Assembly (NCBI GenBank): GCA_955652215.1
Contig: CATPAX010000222.1
Location: 1-8,871 of the forward strand
DNA: 8,871 bases
Reading direction: 5' to 3'
From: an uncultured Solirubrobacteraceae bacterium
GTDB taxonomy: Bacteria > Actinomycetota > Thermoleophilia > Solirubrobacterales > Solirubrobacteraceae
Positions 1-5,299 of the stretch are shown in pieces. A model generated the notes under the pieces. The model made no database searches, was not told where the DNA came from, and was given only the letters and a program-made list of their open reading frames with translations. Position numbers and translations under genes: made by a program. The number at the start of each line of letters is the position of its first letter. Position 1 is the first letter of the stretch.

Positions 1-1
1 C

Positions 2-625
2 CATAACATCGAGTTCGGCTGCCGGATCTGGGGCATGCGCGCCACGGACCTAAACCAGGGCGTCGTCTACGGCGCCGACACCGAGCAGACCAAGCTCGAC
101 CCCCGGCTGGCCACTCGCTTCGACTACGACGGAGTGTTCGGAACGGTGCTGAACCGGATGACGATCCAGGCGGTGCTCGGCCACCCGCTGACGGTGTACG
201 GCAATGGGTCCCAGACCCGGGGCCTGATCAACCTCGTCGACACGGTCGAGTGCATCAGGATCGCCTCCGAGAACCCCGCCGAGCGCGGCGAGTTCCGGGT
301 CTTCAACCAGTTCACCGAGTCGATGTCGGTGCGCCAGATAGCCGAGACGATCGTCAATAGCTATCCCGGCGAGTCCACGATCGAGCGGGTCGAGAACCCC
401 CGCGTCGAGGCCGAGGATCACTACTACAACGCCAAGCATTCGGCGCTCGAGGAGCTCGGGTTGAAGCCAACGCTCCTCTCAACGACGCTGATCGACCACC
501 TGTTCGATGTCGTCGAGCGTTACCGCGACCGGGTCGACCTCGCGGCGATCATGCCAACCGTGCGCTGGCGCGAGACCTCGAGCGAGCTGCCTCGGACCGG
601 GGCCGAGCTGGCACCCGTAAAGTGA
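2..625 (+). CDS. sqdB: UDP-sulfoquinovose synthase (SQD1/SqdB type), 5'-truncated
   Basis: This is the C-terminal 207 residues of an extended short-chain dehydrogenase. The frame is open to the left edge, so the start, the NAD-binding motif and the catalytic Tyr/Lys lie outside the window. The family makes UDP-sulfoquinovose from UDP-glucose and sulfite with bound NAD, the head-group donor for sulfolipid (SQDG) or sulfonated glycans. The visible part closely matches plant SQD1 as I remember it: RATDLNQGVVYG (visible residues 13-24), YGNGSQTRG (66-74), FNQFTE (101-106), the family signature NPRVEAEDHYYN (132-143) and IMPTVRW near the end (183-189). These motifs separate it from ordinary UDP-glucose epimerases. 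Its stop overlaps the next gene's GTG start (GTGA), suggesting translational coupling. Archaeal Agl3 has the same activity but feeds S-layer N-glycans, so the end product here need not be a lipid. Confidence 0.9.
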   Translation, partial: HNIEFGCRIWGMRATDLNQGVVYGADTEQTKLDPRLATRFDYDGVFGTVLNRMTIQAVLGHPLTVYGNGSQTRGLINLVDTVECIRIASENPAERGEFRVFNQFTESMSVRQIAETIVNSYPGESTIERVENPRVEAEDHYYNAKHSALEELGLKPTLLSTTLIDHLFDVVERYRDRVDLAAIMPTVRWRETSSELPRTGAELAPVK

Positions 626-1611
626 GCATCGCCGAGGAGGCGGGCGTTCGCGGCCGCCGGATCCTGGTCACGGGCGGATCCGGCTTCATCGGACGCCACG
701 TCGTCTCCGACCTGACCGCCTCCGGCGCCCTGGTGCGCGTGGTCGATCTGAAGCCCCATCCGGACCCGGAGGTCGAGGTGATCCAGGGCGACCTCGCCGA
801 TCCGTCGGTGCTCGAGGAGGCCTTCGGGCCCGGGTGTGACGGGATCGTCCACCTGGCCGCGGTTACTTCGGTGCTGCGCTCACTCGAGCACCCTGACGCG
901 ACCTACCAGACAAACGTCGCCGCGACCCAAGCCGTGCTCGAGGCAGCCCGCGCAGCGGGAGCGCGCTCCCTGGTCTTCGCTTCGACGAACGCCGTCACCG
1001 GGCCGATGGAGGCGCCGGCGATCTCTGAGGCGGCGACGCTGCGACCGCTTACGCCTTATGGCGCGACGAAGGCCGCCGGCGAGATGTTGATGTCGGCGTA
1101 CACGGCTTCGTACGGGCTCCGCTGCACACGCCTGCGGCTGACCAACGTCTACGGACCAGGGATGCAGGCCAAGGACAGCATCGTCGCGCGCCTGATGCGT
1201 GCGATCCGCCTCGGTGGGACGTTCGAGGTCTACGGCGACGGCCGGCAGGTCCGCGATTACGTCCACGCTGCCGACGTGGTCCAGGCTGTACGCCTCGCCC
1301 TCTCGGATGAGGATTGGCAAGGTCCGATGGTGATCGGCTCCGGCCAGTCGCTGTCGGTGCTCGAAGTGCTCGACGCCGTGCGCACCGTCACGGCCGCCCG
1401 GCTGCCTGTCATCCATGGCCGAGCGCGGCCCGGAGAGATGCCGGCGGTGATCGTCGATCCGAGCCGCGCCAACGCGGCGGGCTGGACTCCGAGCTACACC
1501 TTCGAGGAAGGCCTTGCCGGGGTCTGGGAGGAGTGGTCCGCGCTTGACCGCGACGCCGTTGCCGCGGGAACCGGGGCTCTGGGGCTGGCGGGCGCCGGAC
1601 GAACTCCATGA
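622..1611 (+). CDS. NAD-dependent sugar epimerase/dehydratase (extended SDR)
   Basis: A 329-residue, full-length extended short-chain dehydrogenase acting on a nucleotide sugar. Visible motifs are the NAD-binding TGGSGFIG (residues 17-24), an acidic residue ending the second strand (VVDLK, D42), HLAA (77-80), the STN segment carrying the likely catalytic Ser/Thr (121-123), the catalytic YGATK (Tyr146, Lys150) and RDYVH (211-215), typical of UDP-glucose 4-epimerase and dTDP-glucose 4,6-dehydratase relatives. The usual VYG after the Ser/Thr is VTG here. The GTG start at 622 overlaps the stop of the sulfoquinovose synthase, and the 3' end overlaps the glycosyltransferase start, so expression is probably coupled. 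No clear Shine-Dalgarno site precedes the GTG. The exact substrate cannot be read from sequence. The setting suggests it supplies or modifies a UDP-sugar for the same glycan. Confidence 0.9.
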   Translation: MSIAEEAGVRGRRILVTGGSGFIGRHVVSDLTASGALVRVVDLKPHPDPEVEVIQGDLADPSVLEEAFGPGCDGIVHLAAVTSVLRSLEHPDATYQTNVAATQAVLEAARAAGARSLVFASTNAVTGPMEAPAISEAATLRPLTPYGATKAAGEMLMSAYTASYGLRCTRLRLTNVYGPGMQAKDSIVARLMRAIRLGGTFEVYGDGRQVRDYVHAADVVQAVRLALSDEDWQGPMVIGSGQSLSVLEVLDAVRTVTAARLPVIHGRARPGEMPAVIVDPSRANAAGWTPSYTFEEGLAGVWEEWSALDRDAVAAGTGALGLAGAGRTP

Positions 1612-2492
1612 GCCCCGACCACAAGCAGACGGCGGACCTCGTCCCGCCCCCAGCGAGCCCAGCCGCCGCTCCCGGTCCCGACCTCGCTGAGCTCAGGCCC
1701 GAGGAGCGCTCCGCCGCGGCGGCATTCCTGGCGGCGCACCCTCCGGCACTCGGTGCGGCGCTGGCGATCGTGATCCCAGCCTATAACGAGGAGCCATCGG
1801 TGGCGGAGGTGATCGCCGAGATCCCTGCGGAAGCGGCCGGCCTCCAGACGGAGGTGATCGTCGTTGTCGATGGCGCGAGCGACCGGACTGCCGAGGAGGC
1901 CGCGAAAGCGGGCGCGCTGGTCTGCGACGTGCCCGTCAACCGTGGCCAGGGCGCTGCGCTACGGCTCGGTTATTGGCTGGCGCGAGCCCGCGGCGCCAGC
2001 GTGATCGCGACGATCGACGCCGACGGTCAGTACGAGCCCGAGGAGCTTGGGCGCGTGGTCGAGCCGATCCTCGCCGGTCAGGCCGACTTTGTCTCGGGCT
2101 CCCGCCGGCTGGGCGCGGAGCTGACCACGGACCGCATTCGGCACCTGGGGGTGCTTGTGTTCGGAGCGGTCTTCAGCCTGATGGTCCGTCATCGCATCAC
2201 GGACCCCGCGTGCGGGCTACGCGCGATGCGCGCGGACCTGACGGCGGCGGTGACTCTCGAGCAGCCGCAGTACCAGGCCTCCGAGCTGATGATCAGCGCC
2301 GCATTGAACGGCTTTCGCCTGGCGGAGGTGCCGACAACGATGCGCGACCGTGCCAGCCACGCCGGGCACACCAAGAAGGACGGGAACCTGCGCTACGGCG
2401 TCCGGTTCGCCCGGGCCGCGCTCCACACCTGGCGGCGCGACCGGAAGGCCGCGCGGACGCGGCTGCGGCCCGAGAAGATCCAGTGCTCGTAG
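1608..2492 (+). CDS. Family 2 glycosyltransferase (dolichol-phosphate-mannose/glucose synthase-like)
   Basis: A 294-residue GT-A fold glycosyltransferase. The catalytic domain begins near residue 52 with IVIPAYNEE, followed by VVDGASDRT (87-94), NRGQGAALRLG (111-121), the metal- and nucleotide-binding DADGQ (137-141), SGSR (163-166) and TDPACGLRAM (198-207). This pattern fits the polyprenyl-phosphate sugar transferase branch, which moves a sugar from a nucleotide donor to a lipid phosphate at the cytoplasmic membrane face. A 50-residue Pro/Ala-rich N-terminal extension precedes the domain, and there is no C-terminal membrane pair as in the GtrB form. The ATG at 1608 overlaps the SDR stop (ATGA). 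The last 33 codons are antisense to the tail of a GtrA-family gene, the classic membrane partner of such transferases. The acceptor and sugar are unknown. Confidence 0.88.
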   Translation: MSPDHKQTADLVPPPASPAAAPGPDLAELRPEERSAAAAFLAAHPPALGAALAIVIPAYNEEPSVAEVIAEIPAEAAGLQTEVIVVVDGASDRTAEEAAKAGALVCDVPVNRGQGAALRLGYWLARARGASVIATIDADGQYEPEELGRVVEPILAGQADFVSGSRRLGAELTTDRIRHLGVLVFGAVFSLMVRHRITDPACGLRAMRADLTAAVTLEQPQYQASELMISAALNGFRLAEVPTTMRDRASHAGHTKKDGNLRYGVRFARAALHTWRRDRKAARTRLRPEKIQCS

Positions 2493-2908
2493 AGGAAGAA
2501 CCTCACCCCATAGAGCACTGCCAGCACCCCGAAGTAGGAGCCGGTCACAAGTAGCACCCGGATCCCGTGGCCCTCGGGAATCCCCCGGACCATGTGGTTC
2601 GTCCAGCCGGTGACGAGCGCGAGGACAAGCAGCGTCGAGCCGGAGATGATCAGGTAGGCGAAGATCTCCCTCCCGAACGCAACTCGGCCCTGAACCTTCC
2701 AGGTCCAGCGACGGTTGAGCGTCCAGTTCGGGATCGCACCGGCGAAGAACGCGATTACAGAGCACGCCGTCGTCGAGGCTCCGAGCACGTAGAGGATCGG
2801 AAAGACGACGGCGCTCGTGGCGGCGGCGAACACGGAGGAGATCGCAAACCGGGTCATCCGGCCGCGCAAGGGGTGGCGGAGCAGCGCTCTATAACGCTCT
2901 AGGAGCAC
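2393..2908 (-). CDS. GtrA-family membrane protein (putative lipid-linked sugar flippase)
   Basis: A 171-residue integral membrane protein with four hydrophobic segments, near residues 21-41, 47-60, 82-101 and 117-139. The family signature NWTLNRRWTW (61-70) lies after segment two, and YEHWIF (140-145) follows segment four. GtrA proteins are thought to move undecaprenyl-phosphate-linked sugars across the membrane, working with a GT2 enzyme such as the facing gene. A basic 25-residue tail after the usual family end (residues 147-171) is encoded antisense to the 3' end of that gene. The chosen GTG start has no Shine-Dalgarno site but lies 10 bases after a TAGGAT hexamer, consistent with a leaderless message. 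An ATG at residue 18 (just before RFAISS) is the alternative and would leave all four helices intact. Confidence 0.85.
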   Translation of the reverse strand: MLLERYRALLRHPLRGRMTRFAISSVFAAATSAVVFPILYVLGASTTACSVIAFFAGAIPNWTLNRRWTWKVQGRVAFGREIFAYLIISGSTLLVLALVTGWTNHMVRGIPEGHGIRVLLVTGSYFGVLAVLYGVRFFLYEHWIFSGRSRVRAAFRSRRQVWSAARANRTP

Positions 2909-2918
2909 GAGAGGGATG

Positions 2919-2924
2919 ATCCTA
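2919..2924 (-). promoter_or_regulatory. Possible -10 hexamer for the gtrA-like gene
   Basis: TAGGAT on the minus strand ends 10 bases before the GTG start at 2908. TANNNT placed this close to a start codon is typical of leaderless actinobacterial transcripts. The -35 position (TGTTCA with 17-base spacing) matches the consensus poorly, so the call rests on the hexamer and its position only. Confidence 0.35.
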
Positions 2925-2969
2925 GCGGCTCGACTGTCGACTGAACATAAGGAGCGCCGCCGGGTCAGC

Positions 2970-2975
2970 TAGCCT
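2970..2975 (+). promoter_or_regulatory. Possible -10 hexamer for the DNA methyltransferase
   Basis: TAGCCT lies 11 bases before the GTG start at 2987, and no Shine-Dalgarno site precedes either candidate start. The placement would give a very short or absent leader. No good -35 box is visible. Confidence 0.3.
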
Positions 2976-2986
2976 CCACAGCCGCT

Positions 2987-3874
2987 GTGCGCATCCCCAC
3001 CGCGGCGATGAGCCTCGCGCTCGAGGACGATCTGCTGATCGAGGCAGACAACCTGGACGTGCTCGCGAAGCTTCCGGAGGGCACGTTCGATCTCATCTAC
3101 ATGGACCCGCCGTTCAACACCGGGCGCGCACAGGCGCGGCGCACGTTGGAAACGGTGGCGGACATCGGCGGCGATAGGGTCGGCTTTGCCGGCCGGCGTT
3201 ACCGCACCTCGCTGCTCTCGACGCTCGCCTATGACGATGCATTCGGCGACTACCTTGCCTTCCTCGAACCGAGATTCGCGCGAGCGCGGGAGCTGCTGGC
3301 CTCCCATGGGACGCTGTACTTCCACATCGACTATCGGGAGGCTCACTACTGCAAGCTGTTGCTCGACGAGATCTTCGGCCGCGAAGCCTTCCTCAACGAG
3401 CTGATCTGGAGCTATGACTATGGCGCCAAGCCCCGCCGGCGCTGGCCCGCCAAGCACGACACGATCCTCGTGTATGTCCGCACCCCGGGCGGCCACCACT
3501 TCGATTGCGATGCCGTCGAGCGGGAGCCGTACATGGCGCCCAAGCTGGTGAGCGCCGAGAAGGCAGCTCGAGGCAAACGGCCGACCGACGTCTGGTTTCA
3601 CACGATCGTTCCGACCAATGGGTCGGAGAAGACCGGCTATCCGACCCAGAAGCCCGAGGGAGTGTTGAGGCGCATCGTCGCTGCCTCCTCGCGCCCGGGT
3701 GGCTGGTGCCTCGATCCGTTTGCCGGGTCGGGAACGCTCGGGGTCGTCTGTAAGCAGCTCGGACGCCGCTTCGTGCTCGTCGACAGTAACCCAGAAGCGA
3801 TCGAGGTCATCCGCGCGCGCCTGGGTCACGCACCAGCGGCACGAAGCGAACGGCCTCGAGCCGCTCACGCCTGA
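2987..3874 (+). CDS. Beta-class site-specific DNA methyltransferase (probable N6-adenine), orphan
   Basis: A 295-residue N6/N4 DNA methyltransferase transferring a methyl group from S-adenosylmethionine to a DNA base. Motif order is catalytic DPPFNTG (motif IV, residues 40-46), a middle region (about 145-210) in the place of target recognition, TGYPTQKPEGVL (motif X region, 216-227), then DPFAGSGTLG (motif I, AdoMet binding, 243-252). Motif IV before motif I is the beta class, as in CcrM. DPPF rather than SPPY favours adenine N6. Unlike CcrM there is no extra C-terminal DNA-binding domain: the protein ends about 40 residues after motif I. No restriction endonuclease is adjacent, so it looks like an orphan with a regulatory or housekeeping role. 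Start is GTG 2987 or ATG 3008 (residue 8), as an in-frame stop lies at 2948. The last 68 bases are antisense to the end of pcm. Confidence 0.9.
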   Translation: MRIPTAAMSLALEDDLLIEADNLDVLAKLPEGTFDLIYMDPPFNTGRAQARRTLETVADIGGDRVGFAGRRYRTSLLSTLAYDDAFGDYLAFLEPRFARARELLASHGTLYFHIDYREAHYCKLLLDEIFGREAFLNELIWSYDYGAKPRRRWPAKHDTILVYVRTPGGHHFDCDAVEREPYMAPKLVSAEKAARGKRPTDVWFHTIVPTNGSEKTGYPTQKPEGVLRRIVAASSRPGGWCLDPFAGSGTLGVVCKQLGRRFVLVDSNPEAIEVIRARLGHAPAARSERPRAAHA

Positions 3875-4451
3875 CTCCGTCCGCTGTCCTCAGTATCAGT
3901 GTCAGGTGCTGGCGGCGCTCGCCAACCGGCGCAACGAGCCGTCCTCCCACGCGCAGCTGCGCCTCGAGCGCCTGCGGAACCTGGTCGCCGGTCGCCGCGG
4001 CAACGTTGATCGCGTCGAACGGCGCCAGAGCCGGGAGGCCGTCCCAGCCGTCCCCGACGAGGATCTCGACGTTCGCGAGGCCGAGGCCGCGAATCGCCTC
4101 CTCAGCGCGCGCCGCGAGCTCGGGGTGGCGTTCGATGGTCCACACGTGGTCGGCCAGGAGCGCCAGCAGGGCTGCGTGGTATCCCGATCCGGTGCCGACA
4201 TCGAGGACGCGATCACGCGGGTCCGGCGCGAGCACCTCGAGCATGCGGGCGACGACGAGCGGCTGGGAGATCGTCTGGCCGCAGGCGATGGGCAGCGCAA
4301 CGTTGTCATACGCCCGCGCCCGCGCGCTCTCGGGAACGAAGCGCTCGCGTGGAATCGATGCAATCGCGGCGAGCACTCGCTCGTCCGCGACCCTGGCTCG
4401 CAATCGCTGGGCCAGGACCGCTGCTTGGCTCAGACCGGCCTCGCGCCTCAT
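3807..4451 (-). CDS. pcm: Protein-L-isoaspartate O-methyltransferase
   Basis: A 214-residue cytoplasmic enzyme that methylates L-isoaspartyl residues in aged proteins with S-adenosylmethionine, beginning their repair. Family landmarks are DERVLAAIASIPRERFVP near the N-terminus, the signature ALPIACGQTISQP, the AdoMet-binding VLDVGTGSGYHAALLA, and a C-terminal RFVPLV. The ATG at 4451 was chosen because it puts about 24 residues before DERVL, as in homologues. The frame stays open upstream to 4613, but that stretch is low-complexity, Arg-rich and overlaps the preceding gene. No Shine-Dalgarno site is present, but CACAAT lies 7 bases before the ATG. It is the last gene of the minus-strand run, 41 bases after the 82-residue gene, and its end overlaps the converging DNA methyltransferase gene by 68 bases. 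Confidence 0.93.
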   Translation of the reverse strand: MRREAGLSQAAVLAQRLRARVADERVLAAIASIPRERFVPESARARAYDNVALPIACGQTISQPLVVARMLEVLAPDPRDRVLDVGTGSGYHAALLALLADHVWTIERHPELAARAEEAIRGLGLANVEILVGDGWDGLPALAPFDAINVAAATGDQVPQALEAQLRVGGRLVAPVGERRQHLTLILRTADGVRRERLEAVRFVPLVRDPGARG

Positions 4452-4458
4452 CTGCCCG

Positions 4459-4464
4459 ATTGTG
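4459..4464 (-). promoter_or_regulatory. Possible internal -10 hexamer for pcm
   Basis: CACAAT on the minus strand ends 7 bases before the pcm ATG, in the 41-base gap after the upstream gene. It differs from TANNNT only at the first base. The spacing would start transcription at or very near the ATG. With no ribosome-binding site here, a leaderless internal transcript is plausible but unproven. Confidence 0.28.
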
Positions 4465-4492
4465 CCCGGAAGCGAGCTCCGGGATGGATCGA

Positions 4493-4741
4493 CTACTCCG
4501 TGTCTACGTCGGTGCCGCCCCAGCGCTCGATGAAATCGCCGGCCTCCAGTCCCGCCAGATCGGCCCGCAGCGTCTTCAGCAGCTTCGATGCCTCCTTGGC
4601 GGGGAGATCCCAATAAAGGATCACTTCGCCGTCATCGATCGACACGACCTCGATCCGGTCGAGGCGCTCGGGTCCCGACAGGAACGCGGGCTCGAGGCCC
4701 TGTCGCGAGACGGTCAGGTGGTAGGCACGGTTGGCCCTCAT
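4493..4741 (-). CDS. Unrecognised 82-residue protein
   Basis: I do not recognise this family. The reading frame is open much further upstream, but the likely start is the ATG at 4741, which overlaps the stop of the preceding gene as ATGA. This leaves an 82-residue soluble, acidic protein with no signal peptide or membrane segment. The N-terminal half has alternating hydrophobic stretches suggesting beta strands (YHLTVS, IEVVSI, EVILYWDLP). Residues 47-66, APAKEASKLL-like in character, look like an amphipathic helix. The end is acidic, with a lone Trp-Gly-Gly (74-76). A weak GGA lies 6 bases before the ATG, so translation probably depends on coupling to the DsbA-like gene. The protein-like composition and the exact 4-base overlap argue that it is real. 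Function is unknown. Confidence 0.72.
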   Translation of the reverse strand: MRANRAYHLTVSRQGLEPAFLSGPERLDRIEVVSIDDGEVILYWDLPAKEASKLLKTLRADLAGLEAGDFIERWGGTDVDTE

Positions 4742-5295
4742 CTGGGTCCGAGCGCCAGCGTTGCACCTTCGATCGCGCCGAGACCTTCGAACATCCGCGA
4801 GCCGACCTGGATCGCCGGGAGGGAGCGAACCCCGCAGTCTCTGGCGCGCTCCCCGGCGCGCCCGAGCGACTGTGCGACCGAGCGCAGCGAGATCCCCTTC
4901 AGCACTGCCGTGGGATGCATCTCGCACGCCGCGCCGGCAAGCAGCGTCGTCGCCTCGTCGCCGAGGTCCCTGCCCGCAGCGAACTGCTGCCGGAAAGCCG
5001 CAAGCGAGAACGCAACGGCCCGCCCGACACCCTTGGCATATGTGGCGGCAAGCATCGCCCTGCGCCCTTCCGGCGGCCACTGTTCGGGCCAGCGCAGCGG
5101 CTGCAGCCTGAGCTCACGGGCGCGACGCTCGATCACCTCTCGCTCGGGCACGGGCTGCGGCACGCCGATATCGGACGCGAGCACCGGCTCCCACTCCGCA
5201 ACGATCGGCAGCCCGGAGAGCATCTGCTCGGCGACGAGATAGCAGGCCGGGCTGGCAAGGTCGTAGTAGAAGACCGGCTGATCGGCTTCGGTCAC
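4738..5295 (-). CDS. DsbA-superfamily protein, 2-hydroxychromene-2-carboxylate isomerase-like
   Basis: A 185-residue protein of the DsbA/kappa-GST superfamily (thioredoxin fold with helical insertion). FYYDLASPACYLVAEQM at residues 9-25 matches the N-terminal strand and active-site turn, and GVRSLPAIQVG (155-165) contains the cis-proline (Pro160) facing it. In place of the CxxC of disulfide oxidoreductases it has Ser15-Pro-Ala-Cys18. Ser at the first position is what HCCA isomerases and kappa glutathione transferases use to activate a thiol cofactor, so an isomerase or transferase role is more likely than protein disulfide formation. No signal peptide is visible, so it should be cytoplasmic. 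The GTG start lies 4 bases after the lpd stop, and the 3' end overlaps the 82-residue gene. Substrate unknown. Confidence 0.78.
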   Translation of the reverse strand: MTEADQPVFYYDLASPACYLVAEQMLSGLPIVAEWEPVLASDIGVPQPVPEREVIERRARELRLQPLRWPEQWPPEGRRAMLAATYAKGVGRAVAFSLAAFRQQFAAGRDLGDEATTLLAGAACEMHPTAVLKGISLRSVAQSLGRAGERARDCGVRSLPAIQVGSRMFEGLGAIEGATLALGPR

Positions 5296-5299
5296 CCGG

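Larger units (their letters stand above)
2909..2986. other. Divergent intergenic region between gtrA-like gene and DNA methyltransferase
   Basis: These 78 bases separate two divergently read genes and must hold the promoters for both. TAGGAT on the minus strand (2919-2924) and TAGCCT on the plus strand (2970-2975) are the best -10-like hexamers. No convincing -35 box or operator repeat stands out. GTCGAC-type motifs (CGACTGTCGACTG) occur near 2931-2943 but could be chance in this GC-rich context. Confidence 0.5.

Noticed and set aside
2969..3868. 299-codon open frame on the minus strand, covering the DNA methyltransferase
   Set aside because: It lies antisense to a gene with clear catalytic motifs, reads as low-complexity Arg/Val/Glu-rich protein with no family features, and is the kind of ghost frame common in high-GC DNA.
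4452..4613. Upstream extension of the pcm frame (54 more residues)
   Set aside because: Arg/Gly-rich, overlaps the 82-residue gene, and homologous pcm proteins begin close to the ATG at 4451.
2907..4613. Possible restriction-modification or defence island around the DNA methyltransferase
   Set aside because: No endonuclease, specificity subunit, helicase or toxin-like gene is nearby; neighbours are a GtrA-like gene and pcm.
3699..4616. 305-codon plus-strand open frame across pcm
   Set aside because: Antisense to pcm, with no recognisable motifs; explained by the third-position GC bias of the real gene.
4742..5080. Upstream extension of the 82-residue protein's frame
   Set aside because: Lies wholly within the DsbA-like gene and is Arg/Ala-rich; the ATGA overlap at 4741 is the natural start.
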